Shown in pieces: positions 21,358-31,722 of a DNA stretch of 64,000 nt. Source of the stretch: Phlebopus portentosus. Lineage: Eukaryota; Basidiomycota; Agaricomycetes; Boletales; Boletinellaceae. The DNA lies in NCBI GenBank assembly GCA_037892935.1, contig JAYXKI010000017.1:62001-126000 (forward strand), written 5' to 3'. The notes beneath the pieces are model-generated. The model saw only the letters and a list, made by a program, of their open reading frames with translations, did no database searches and was not told the DNA's origin. The translations under genes and the position numbers were made by a program. The first letter of the stretch is position 1. The number at the start of each line of letters is the position of its first letter.

Positions 21358-23594
21358 TTATTTCTTCTCCCTCCTGAATCGATCCAACACGCTCGGCTTG
21401 CGTGTATCTTCGGGGGATTCTTTCCCCTTGGCCGCTAGGATGGCCCGACGACGCTCCTCGCGTTGTTTCTCGAGTTTAGCGCGAATGGCGATCTGATTAG
21501 ATGAAGAGAATGGGACGCGTTTTTGTGAGCGACGGAGTGCGGTAAGGAGAACAAAGCTAAGTGACGTACAGTGTGTGGGTCTATGACGTTTTTGCGGTGT
21601 TTGCGTAGGTATCTGAAGAGATAATTAGGGCTGAAGAGACTCGATGGAGGATGCAAATGCACGAACCTCTTCATAGCTTTGTTCTTCCCTCGCATTTTCT
21701 TTTTCGTGCGCTCTTTCAATTCTTTCTTCGCCTCTCCCCCTGCGCCGGTCCCTTCCTTCTCCTCAGCTTCATCCTCGGACCCAGATTTCCCGTCCTTGTC
21801 CTCAACATCCGACGCATCTTCTTCGGTGACGTCGTACTTCCCCGCAACTTTTAGTCGGTCGATACGTGGGAGGCGCGCAAAGGGCACATCGGGCGTCTTC
21901 CCTTCTCCGCCTGGGAGAGTTACTTTTGGTGGTGGGACGAGCGAACCCGGTTGCGGACCGGTAACTGTTATGAGTTCCGGGGCAATCTGTCGCGGCAAAT
22001 GAAATAGTTCGTCAATGAGAACCTCTAAAGGAAGGGTGGAATAAAAGAGAAGTCGACCTTGTCTAGTAATCCGCGAACCTCCCTTTCCCGACGCATTCGA
22101 CGGTTTTCGTACGGATCTGCTTCCGTTGAGTCGAAGTGCGGTTCTCCCGAGCCCGGGACCAGGATGGTTGAAAGACCTTTTGAATGCCCGATAGTGAGGA
22201 CATCGTGGAAGGGACAGAACCGGAGGGAGGTTAAAGGGCGGTGAGGGATTGGGTGAGTTAGGTACAGAGGCGGTGGAGCGTGCGGGTTGGAGGGGACGGG
22301 CGTATGGTTGTGTGGGGGATTATATGTCTAGATCGTAACGTGAATTAATCCAGAACTTTTTCCGTGCCGAGAGGATGAATTCGACTTACGTTGACTGTTC
22401 CTCCGGATGCGACTGCGAGTACGCCTTTGGCACTCCATTCAACTTCACCTCCGCCACCTCGTGTCGCCCACTCTCGTACGACATTCCACATTCGGCAATC
22501 CCATACTTTCACTAACCCATCCACTCCTGCTGTAGCAAGGTATTGTCCACCATCGCTTGGATCGACCGAGATTCCCGTCACACCTCCACGGTGAGCTAAG
22601 ATCTGCACCGCTGGATAAGCCTGGTTCGGCGTCCATAGTGTCACTCTCCCATTCTGATGCCCCAAATATAACACTGCTGTATGAGGATTTTGCGTCATGG
22701 TGTGGCAGGAACCTAATCCTGTTCGGTGAGAGGCAACGAGTTGACCTGTAGATGTGTCTTGATACTTGAGGTGACCTGTGTTTCCGATGCTTGCGAGAAG
22801 CCAGTGGTAAGGTAGGAATTCGAGGCGGGCGGGTTCGACGTGGTTCTTCAGTTTGTGAAGTTCAACACCATTTTGGTCGTAGATGAAGGCGTATTTCTTC
22901 TGAGCGACGGCGAAATGGGTATGATCATGTAGGTAACTAGAAATATTGTTAAAAAAATAAAAGCGAAAATATAAGGATTTAGCTCGACGAACGTGATGTC
23001 TCGACATGTTTCGCGGAGCTGTAACTCAGCATGCATTGTCCCAGTCTGCCAGTCGTATGAAGCAACGTGGCCCAGCTTCCCGACAATCGCAAGATGTCGT
23101 CCGTTTCGAGTGTACCTCGCCCTATACGGCCCACCGTCCAACTTAAACTCTCTTTGCTGTCGTGCAGCTTCAACACCTACCTCACGTACAATCTCGTTTT
23201 GACTTAGCCTCCACGTCTTCTCCATCTCACTTTCCACCTCGATGCGTCCTGCATCTGCACCGATGGCTTCGGTGAGGAGAGCAGCATCTTCGCGGAGTGC
23301 TTGTGCTCTTGCAGTTTGTTCTTCTCTCCTGTCAAGTTCGAGCCGTAGTCGTCTGTTCGTGATGTGGCCGTGTTTCTTGATGCCCTTCGGCGGAGGGGAT
23401 TTCGGGCGGAGAGAGCGAGGAAGAGCTGTGCTCTTTTGGATGGATGTTAGCGTTGCTGAGGTCGCTTGATCGGCTTGAGGTTGAGATTTTTGGGAAGAGG
23501 AGGGTGTAGGCGTGCACCCTCGTTTGGATTTGTCTCCTTTCCGATTGTTAACGACTGGCCGAATGGCGTCGGCTCTGGATATGAGAGCGTCCAT
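21358..23594 (-). CDS. UTP7: U3 snoRNP / SSU processome protein Utp7 (WDR46, BING4 family)
   Basis: A nucleolar WD-repeat scaffold needed for 18S rRNA processing. It starts at ATG 23594. A charged N-terminal region (KKHGHITNRRLRLELDRREEQ) is followed by the family segment WRLSQNEIVREVGVEAARQQREFKLDGGPY. WD repeats follow (GHLKYQDTSTGQLV, GRVTLWTPN, YLATAGVDGLVKVWDCRMW). The hallmark C-terminal BING4CT stretch is HSKGLSTILVPGSGEPHFDS followed by DPYENRRMRREREVRGLLDK, encoded near 22060-22210, and then PELITV. The protein ends in a lysine/acid-rich tail and DRFRREKK before TAA at 21358. Introns lie near 22940-22990, 22275-22390, 22005-22060, 21600-21660 and 21500-21570; some borders are approximate. 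It is divergent from BNA1 across 312 bp. Confidence 0.9.
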
Positions 23595-23906
23595 TGCTGT
23601 CAGTCGTAATTACAAGTACCCTTCAGGACTCTCCAACAACGACCAAGGCTTCAAGCGGTTATTCACTTACAACAAAGCAAAGCTACACGAGCTGGGGGCA
23701 TGCGACGAAAGGACCGTTGCGTTGCACAAAAATTTTGCACGTTGATCCTAAGGACGATCTTCTCTCACGTGGCATTTTCGGGCTGCATACAGTCAGCATA
23801 CATACGCTGGCTGACAACATATATTGTATTGTAAATCTAAATCTATTCTTCATCCCTGTTTTTCCCTAGCTCGCATTACTCAGTCTCTTGCTACCAACTT
23901 CGCGTC

Positions 23907-24620
23907 ATGGTACTCGCCCCTCCTCTTAAGCTAAACCAATGGCTCTCGGAAAATGCAGAAAAGCTACAGCCACCTGTGAATAACTTCTGTCTCTATTCTG
24001 GCAAGGATTTCATCGTGATGGCTGTGGGTGGACCGAATGAGAGGAACGATTATCATGTTAATGAAACTGAGGTGAATGTTGTGAAAGAATATCTGCGAGC
24101 GTCCGAAAAATAACTAATATGCTGGTATTTTTAGGAATGGTTTTATCAGCACAAAGGCGCGATGCTTCTACGCGTCGTAGATGGTAATGAGTTTCGGGAT
24201 ATCCACATCAAGGAAGGGGAGATGTTCCTTTTACCCGGTTCGTATTGACCAAATGAAGGACGCCCAATTATGTCCCTAAACTACATCATATTATCAGGAA
24301 ACACGCCTCATAACCCAGTACGTTTCGCGAATACTGTCGGTCTCGTAGTTGAACGCGTGCGGCCTACAGAAGCCATCGGTAAGGCATTTATTTCTCTTTG
24401 GATTTACTAGAAGAATAGCAAAGCTAACCGCAACGTTCTTCTAGACCAGCTTCGCTGGTACTGCAAATCCGGAACTCATGCAACACCGACAATAATTCGC
24501 GAGGAGTCGCTTCGTGTTACCGATCTGGGCACGCAGTTGAAACCGATAATTCAGGCTTGGTTAGCTGATGAAAGTCGAAGGAAGTGTTCGGATTGCGGAT
24601 GGGTTGCTCCGCCGAAGTAA
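23907..24620 (+). CDS. BNA1: 3-hydroxyanthranilate 3,4-dioxygenase
   Basis: A cytosolic Fe(II) dioxygenase that opens 3-hydroxyanthranilate to the quinolinate precursor in de novo NAD synthesis from tryptophan. Four exons (23907-24071, 24135-24237, 24298-24378, 24445-24620) join in frame to 174 residues, the normal size. Cupin features include [16 protein letters not shown] (metal His and Glu), [20 protein letters not shown] (second metal His) and [19 protein letters not shown] rubredoxin-like CSDCGW occurs close to the C-terminus. All motifs needed for activity appear intact. Confidence 0.93.
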
Positions 24621-24851
24621 ATAACTGACTTGAAGATGCGGTTGGATGAGGGTAGACTATGGAATAAAATATGAACAGTCGACTACTCGACCCAAGATTG
24701 ACGAGAAGAGGTAATCGGTGGGATCAAACTCTGGCAAAGATGGCAAAGATGGTAGCTATCGGCACTGATTCGGCGTATATGATTACGTAACTGGAAAGTT
24801 TGTTCCGAAATCTTCATCGATATCCCTGACTGAGGACGAAATACTACCACT

Positions 24852-27357
24852 ATGGCCGCAACAAAAAATGCAAAAAAGCGCACTGCGCCAACAAACTCAG
24901 GCATAGCACACAAGAAACAACATTTGGAGCAGACTGCTGCCTGTCTGGGAAAGGCACGTCGAAAAGCTCCTGTTACAAGGATACAAGTCGTTGCTGAGGT
25001 CTCGGATAAAACGGATGAAGAATCAGACGATGAACAGAGCGAAGAGGATGACTGGGAGGACCTTGCAAGCAGCGGTGTAGACTTTGAAGAAATAGAGGGC
25101 GAAGAGGCTGAGTTTGAAGACTCAGATGAGAGCGGAATGAGTGTTGGGGAAGAGGCTAAGCCGAAAAGTGCTGTCGTTCAACAAAAGGACTCGACAAGTG
25201 CGCATATTCTAGCTGTTTTCATTTTGCTCCTGTTTCTAAGATTTTCGGGCCAAACAGACACACGAGAATCGCGTAAAGCACAAAAGGTTCTGCAGCAAAG
25301 TCGCAGATCCTCGAAACAACACTTCGACGTTCTCGCTCAGGCCAAACCACTCTGGGAGCGCGCACGTCGTAAAAACCTGTCCCCGGAAGAACGTAAGAAG
25401 CATGTCGGCGAGTTAATGGAAATCGTTAGAGGAAAGGTGCAAGACGTCGTGTTTAAGCATGATGCAAGCAGGATAATTCAGACGCTTGTGAAGTATGGGA
25501 GTCAAGACATGAGGGATGAAGTAGCGAGGGAATTGAAGGGACGGTATAAGGATTTGGCTCAGAATAAATATTCGAAAGTGAGTGCTCTTTCATAAGCACT
25601 CAAAATGTTCCTACGGATTTCGACTTTTAATGCCGTCTAGTTCATCGTAACGAAACTCATCCGCATCCTTCCTAAACATCGAGTATCAATCCTTCTTGAG
25701 TTCCGGGGCCATGTTATTCGCCTCCTCTTACACCGTGAAGCCTCTAGCGTTATTGCCGATGCATATGAACTCTACGCCAATGCATTCGAGCGCTCACTGC
25801 TTCTATACGATTTCTATGGGAAAGAAGTGAATTTATTCTCGAGTGCACTGAAGAGGGGTAATATTGCTGATGCGGATGCAAAGGAGAAGGAGATGCTGAA
25901 GAAGGGGCTGAAGGGCGTTCTTGAGGATGCAGATAGTGAGAGGAGGAAACGGGTGCTTGCTGCTGTGAAGGAGAACTTGGAACTTGTGTGAGTTGAAATA
26001 AGGGATATCCATGGAGTCTCGCACTAATAGCGGCCTTAGGATGAACAACCCTGAAAAAGGGGCAATGTCCCATGCAATTTTTCACCGTGTTTTGTGGGAG
26101 TATCTTTCACAAATTAATGAGCTCAAGGATGAAGCATTGCAGGAGAAGTTGCGGCGAGAGATATTTGAGGCGCAAGTTTCATGGATCCTTTCTCACCAAA
26201 TTTTATCGCTGACTGTGTATCCAGATGCCAAGAGCAGATGGCTGAGATGGTGCACACAAAAGATGGAAGTAGGGTCGTTCGGGAGGTCATCGCGCAGGGC
26301 ACTGCGAAGGTGAGGAATTATTTGCTCTTCTCCTAATAAATCTGCTTGCTGAAGTCCGAGCGCATGTAGGACCGTAAACAGATTGTCAAGGTCCTCAAAC
26401 CTCATATCGAGAGAATATGTAATGATGAAGAGGCTCAGAACGTACTGTTCACTGCGTTAGACGTTATCGAGTAAGTTTCGTTCTCAATGTCCCATACAGC
26501 TCCAGCTTTTAATTCGCGCCTTTCAGCGACACTAAGTTGACAGGAAAGTCCCTCGTACCCGAAATAACCTCTCGAGCCCAAGTGCTCTACAAATCTCCGC
26601 AAGGCCGACGGGCTCTACTATACCTGCTTGTACCCCGCGTTTCCCGGCACTTCACTCCTGTGCAAACAGCGATCCTAGAAGAGACAGATCCTATCCGCGC
26701 AAAGACAAGTAAAAAAGACGAGAGAATAAGGAGGGAAGAAGTATTGCGAGCTGCTAGTCCAGTTCTCATTGAGCTCTTAAAGGAGAAAGAGAGGACGGAG
26801 AGGATGTTGAGGGATCCCGGAGGAAGCTTGTTTGTTACGGAGATTATGCTGTATGCTGAGGGTGGTACGTGTGAGCCGTGTTTTTCAAATCCTTGTTTGA
26901 TTCGCTCGGTTGAATTGATGTATTTGTCCTTCGGTCAGATAAAACAAAGGCGACGGAGACACTTGTTAGTCTAATTAACGAGCCTTACCCGTCGCCGAGT
27001 GACAACATGCCTCACGTCATCGACATCCCACACGCAAGTCGGGTGTACAAAACTCTCCTCCAAGGTGGACATTTCTCCCACGCAACCCAGACTATCATAC
27101 CGGCTCCCGAAAGGACATTTTCACCCATCCAGTTTTCGAGAGCGTGGATGAGGGGTGTCGATAAGGAGAGGACGCGGGAGATAGGACTCAGCGGGGGGAC
27201 TTTCGTAGTTGCTGCTCTTGTCGAACGGGTGTTAGAGAATGGGGAGGATGAGGAGAAAAGGGAAGTGAAAAGGTGGTTTGATGAGGTGTTTTTGAAGAAA
27301 CTGACAGAGTCGGAGGCGAGGGGGAAGAAGGTGCTTCTGGATGCTCTGGGTAACTGA
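24852..27357 (+). CDS. PUF6: Pumilio-family RNA-binding protein Puf6 (Penguin type)
   Basis: Puf6 binds RNA and pre-60S particles in the nucleolus and, in yeast, represses ASH1 mRNA translation. Eight exons join in frame: 24852-25197, 25258-25577, 25641-25987, 26040-26171, 26225-26309, 26370-26470, 26527-26864 and 26939-27357 (695 residues). A Lys-rich then strongly acidic N-terminus precedes the family region KPLWERARRKNLSPEERKKH. Puf repeats follow, including VFKHDASRIIQTLVKYG, RGHVIRLLLHREASSVI and MVHTKDGSRVVREVIAQG. The CPL-type C-terminal part contains PQGRRALLYLLVPR. The fourth intron begins GCAAGT, so it is a GC-AG intron. It lies in tandem with BNA1, 231 bp downstream. Confidence 0.92.
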
Positions 27358-27499
27358 TCGAAGCGCAAGATGATAAAAGGACAGAATTTTCACAACTGGT
27401 TTGCTGGTACGTTCTAGATCAAGTCTTGAGAAGAGAAATAGAATCACAGATCGCTCAAATGGCGATAGTATAATTTTATATGTCGTGTCCCATTTTAAG

Positions 27500-27920
27500 C
27501 TACGCATACCCTATTTCGCCGATAGTCTTAAGCCGATAGTTCGTGCCCTCATGAGTGCCTACTTCACCGGCCTCTTTTAGGTGAATGAGTAGATGACATC
27601 CGAGAATGCAAAGGTAGGACTCCCAACGGATCCAAGAAAACCCCAGAGGTAAATATTCGGTATCGTGAACTGGTTAAGAAATATGTTTATGACGAAGCAC
27701 GCTACAGCGCCGGATGAGAAAAATATTTGATTGATCAGACCGGACGACTGGTCTTAGTTTGGGAAAGTGGACTCGCCACAGGAGGAAGTAGAGTAACTGG
27801 TCGATAACGAGTGTTTTGACTAGGTTGAAGCCCTTGAAGTCGTTGGCCAGCTTCCAGTATTCCCTGGCTTTGTGAAGAGCCAATCCCATAAGAAGAGTGC
27901 TGTAGATTAGGGGAATAGCC
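27500..27920 (-). pseudogene. 3' fragment of a multi-pass fungal membrane protein (DUF6533-like), frameshifted
   Basis: On the minus strand, 27920 downward reads AIPLIYSTLLMGLALHKAREY then LVKTLVIDQLLYFLL. A second frame gives SSGAVACFVINIFLNQF and LWGFLGSVGSPTFA, and a third gives CILGCHLLIHLKEAGEVG up to TAG at 27500. The order and pattern fit the last helices and the conserved LxEAGE tail of the DUF6533 family of basidiomycete membrane proteins. A one-base shift inside the GSPTFA/CILGC junction and the missing 5' exons mark it as broken. The family assignment rests on memory of the pattern only. Confidence 0.4.
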
Positions 27921-28084
27921 CTGGAAATTGCAGTCAGCTAAGAGATGGTCGCAAAGCAAGAGGGAATACCAATCCGTTCCGCCTTGGAGCCGCGTTATGA
28001 TCCTCTTATAAGATACGGCGTATACGCTGTACGCCCGTATGCGTATCAGCTCGAGCAGTCAAAATATACGCTATGCGTATACAG

Positions 28085-28174
28085 CTGGGTGCAAAAATGT
28101 AGTAAGTCACGTGAAAAATATGTAACGTGCGCACTCAAACCTTCGCACGTGACTTACTACATTTTTATACCCAC
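28085..28174. repeat. Short inverted repeat
   Basis: The arms (28085-28112 and 28146-28174) share the core AATGTAGTAAGTCACGTG and its complement, with a 33-nt loop. It borders the AT-rich island on its left. Confidence 0.75.
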
Positions 28175-28177
28175 ACT

Positions 28178-28757
28178 GAGAAATAACAATAGATATCAAT
28201 AAGGATATTTTGGATATATCTATACATATTTGATTATGTATGTAGACCAAGGAAATTATAAATATTAGCATGTGAAATACACAAAAGGATATTTGAACTG
28301 TCTAAAAGGGCATCCAAGGCTTGAAAATTTAGAGCAGATATGATTACAGATATTTAGAATATCCAAAAAGGTATCAGAGGCTCAGATATTGGCTAGAGAT
28401 ATGCTTATAGAAATTTCAAATATTGCAAAAAGGTACTAAAGGTTCAGATACTCTAATGTAGCCAATGATATTCTTTAAAATAGAGTATCTGAGCCTTTGT
28501 TACTTTTTCAGATATTCAAAATTTCTATAAGCATATCTACAACTGATATCTGAGCCTCTGATGCCTTCTTAGATATTCTAAATATCTATAATTATATCTG
28601 CCCTAAATTTCTGAGCCTCAGATGCCCTTTTGGACAGTTCAAATATCCCTTTATGTATTTTACATACTAATATTTATAATTTTCTTGGTCTATATATATA
28701 ATCAAATATATATAGATACATCTAAAATATTATTATTAATATCTATTGTTATTTCTC
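28178..28757. repeat. 580-bp near-palindrome (foldback)
   Basis: The left arm 28178-28453 and right arm 28484-28757 are imperfect reverse complements along their whole length (about 275 nt each, roughly 30-nt loop). Matching runs include GAGAAATAACAATAGATAT, GGATATTTGAACTGTC, ATATGCTTATAGAAATTT and their complements. There is no coding capacity. It could be a head-to-head duplication or a decayed foldback transposon. Confidence 0.85.
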
Positions 28758-28795
28758 ACATATGCTCAGCCTTACTTGCCTGCTGTGCCTATATA

Positions 28796-28998
28796 CAGGT
28801 GGGTATAAAAAGTGTTTATTACCTCTAAATTTAAAGGGCAGATTTGCATGCCTTCTTAGAAAGTAGCCAAGGTGATCTCTCATCTTTGCTAACATGAAGA
28901 AGTTGATGAGATGCTATTTAATGCTTATACTGTCATACAAAGCATGCAAATCTACTTTCTTAAAATAGAGGTGATAAACACTTTTTGTACCTACTTGT
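28796..28998. repeat. 203-bp foldback element with ~55-bp arms
   Basis: The arms 28796-28851 and 28942-28998 pair through AAAAAGTGTTTAT, ACCTCTA and AGATTTGCATGC, with a 90-nt centre. It lies directly beside the 580-bp palindrome and shares the GTGGGTATAAAAA edge motif seen near 28160. Confidence 0.75.
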
Positions 28999-29102
28999 AG
29001 TTTTAAAATTTTTTATATATATAGCATATATTTTTAGGTCTAAAACTGGTAAGAAAACTTAGATTTTAATTAATAAATAACTACTTACTAAAATGTTTTT
29101 TT

Positions 29103-29230
29103 ACAGAAGGTAAACCTTATTTCTAAACCTAAAAATTTTAATCTGAAACTGAAATTCAGCTAATCAGAGATGAGCTTTTCAATTCTAGTTTCTATATAAG
29201 CAGCTTAGAAATATAATTCTGCCCTCTGTG
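29103..29230. repeat. Foldback MITE-like element, copy 3 (decayed)
   Basis: 128 bp with ends ACAGAAGG and GCCCTCTGTG. It has the same layout as copy 1 with many C-to-T or G-to-A differences and a TAATCAGAGATGAGC centre. Confidence 0.55.
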
Positions 29231-31114
29231 TTTAATATTGAATCTCAGTCTCAAGACCTAATTATCAGATTTGATATGATATCAAGGGTTAGCTGCTTGG
29301 TACTGAGGCATGGAAATTATAACTGACTTTTAGTTATAGTTCCTAACCCCCCTTACCACTTGCTCTTATAAGTTTATCAATACTTATATTAGTTGTTAGT
29401 CAGTATGATTCTATATACACTGTATACTATATATGTATATATATATCTTGCTTTAAAGACAAATATATATATATATTTTATATGACTATATGCATATGAA
29501 GCTGAAAATATATGTGCATATTATATATAATATGTATAGAACCCTACTCACAATGACATCTGTGGTGTAGCTGAACTTAAATTTAATAATGCGATATACC
29601 TAACACAGATATATATACATGCTTCTTTGATATATTGTGCTATAGATTATGATATCAAGTCTTAATAAGACAGTAAAAATGAGCAATGTTTTTAGAGTAT
29701 TTTGCAACCTGAAACCATTTCATAAATCTTATAGTGCCAGACAAGTAATTAGCCACTCACTATGAGTATAAAGTGCTAAGACCTCCAGTGTAAAAATATC
29801 TTGGAAGTGTTAAACTAGATTAAAAAACTCTTGAGGTGATGTATCAAGATGTCATATAGTCTATCAGAACAATAGTACACCAGTCTTAGAATTTGATCAA
29901 ATTACCGAAACTATCAGAATATAAAAGAATGCTTACTAGCTACGTTTCTTGACCAGCCACTGAAATTATTTATAGGGTATCTCTCAGATCTGTATTGCTG
30001 ATCAAATTTAATGTATTCTACATCTATATCAAGTAAGCAATTAGTTTCTTAGACAATAAGATATAGCAGATAATACTAAGCTTACTTACAATAATGAGGT
30101 TACTTTAAGAGAAAGAAATTCTTTGATAGATGCAAGATTAAGCAATGAGTGTCATTACTCTTAAAAAAGTTCTTACTGACAGAGTAGTAGCAATATAGTT
30201 CCAAAAATGCTAATATATCAATTCTTGATGCAAAAAGTGTTAGATATTATAAAAAGGTATAATTGTATATATGCAAGTCACTCACTACAACGTAGATACA
30301 TGCAATACTGATAGACTTCTGATGATTGTTCTATCAGATATATATTAGGGATGATATTGACAGCCTGTTGGTATGAAGGCAGCTTAGTCAAAAGTATTTC
30401 ATCTATGTACATATATAATATGATTAATCATTCTTTTTCATAACAGAAATCTTTTGTTATACTTCATAGTCCATCTAGTGCACTGAAAGATGTTTAGATT
30501 TAGTATTTTTATTTGAGATTGCTTGATACATATACTAGTATCATAGAGCAAGATAATGATAATAGCAAGCTAGAAACTAAGTAACATATTTTGCTAATAC
30601 ATGTAGGTATGAATAACTTTAGTATTTAGAGCTACCTTGTCTTTGACATAGATCAAAAGTAATATGCTAAGAGTAGCTTATAGAGAAGAAGAATATAGAA
30701 ACTAGATACAAATAATAAGATAATTGTATTGACCCACAGATAACTCTAGTAAACTTTTATGTATAATCTTCTTGAACTATCCTAGGGTTTCAGTAAAGGG
30801 CAATGCTATTTAATTGTATTAGCCTAGATTGAACTTTTCTATCAATCTGCCAATTCTGGAACACTGTACAATCAGTGTTGGTATCAAATTCTTGCAATAA
30901 TGTCTAACTGACAAAGATAATTATTGTATAAAACATTGTTAAGAGATTGGGGTAATCCTAAGAATGTTGCATCTAAAACTATCATAGTAAATGAGTAAAT
31001 GACAATTGTAAGGAGAGTAAATTTCAATGTTGACTGTTCTCTGAATAAGTAAAGTATAAAATATAGGTGAAAGCTAAGAAACTAGATTTTCTCAAATCAC
31101 CAGGTCTAAGATCC

Positions 31115-31251
31115 ATAAGGGGCAGAATTATTTCTGAGCCACTTATATAAGAAACAGAATTTAAAAGCTTGCCTCTGATTAGCTAGATTTTAATTTCAGA
31201 TTAAGAATTTCAGTTTCAGATTAAAATTTTCAAGTTTGAAAATAGGGTTAT
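31115..31251. repeat. Foldback MITE-like element, copy 4, split by the outer retrotransposon
   Basis: It starts with AAGGGGCAGAATTATTTCTGAG, has a CTGATTAGCTAG centre and runs through AAAATTTTCAAGTTTGAAAATAGG. The expected right end is missing because the outer LTR begins at 31252. Confidence 0.5.
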
Positions 31252-31709
31252 TGTTAGGCGGACGGCTCAAGGACTGAGTCGAGGCAGGCCAACACAACAA
31301 CAAACAAGCATGAATGAGATAATCCCAAACACGTCGCTCAGGTCAAGACAGCTAAGACGAGGCTTAAGTCCAGACCGTCGAACGCTAGGTCGCAGTGAAG
31401 GTAAGTAGAATTCAGCAAACTAATAATACAAGAGTAGATACCTAGGTCGCAGTGAAGGTAAGTAGAATAGAAAGACAAGGAACGAAAGAGTCAAACTATC
31501 TACTTATATAGACTTTGGGCGCGGGAAAGGTCTACCCTAATGGGAAGTCACATGACAAGGAATGGGATGATTAGTGAGCGTGATAGAACATTGTGGAATG
31601 TTCCGGCAAAAGGATGAATAAGCGCATAAGAAAAATAAAAGAAAAGAAAAAGAATATTAAAATAAATGATGATGTCAGAAAAGAAAAGGAAAATGTTCGA
31701 GTCCTTACA
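31252..31709 (-). repeat. 3' LTR of the outer element
   Basis: 458 bp with TG...CA ends. It contains a 27-bp direct repeat (31385-31411 and 31442-31468, starting CTAGGTCGCAGTGAAGG). Confidence 0.95.
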
Positions 31710-31722
31710 TCACCCCCCCTTC
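31710..31722 (-). promoter_or_regulatory. Polypurine tract of the outer element
   Basis: On the minus strand, GAAGGGGGGGTGA directly precedes the 3' LTR, where plus-strand DNA synthesis would start. The pol stop codon TGA is formed by its last three bases. Confidence 0.8.

Larger units (their letters stand above)
28200..31251. other. AT-rich, CpG-poor gene-free stretch
   Basis: 3 kb with no sizeable coding frame and only a handful of CG dinucleotides. It consists of foldback repeats and sequence too decayed to name. The same composition resumes at 50625 on the far side of the retrotransposon, so the island was continuous before that insertion. It looks like old repeats worn down by cytosine deamination. 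Confidence 0.6.

Noticed and set aside
29880..30480. Possible remnant of a Ty1/copia RNase H region on the minus strand
   Set aside because: A few residues recall the ISWSSKKQ-type motif but stops are frequent and the match is too weak to support without a search.
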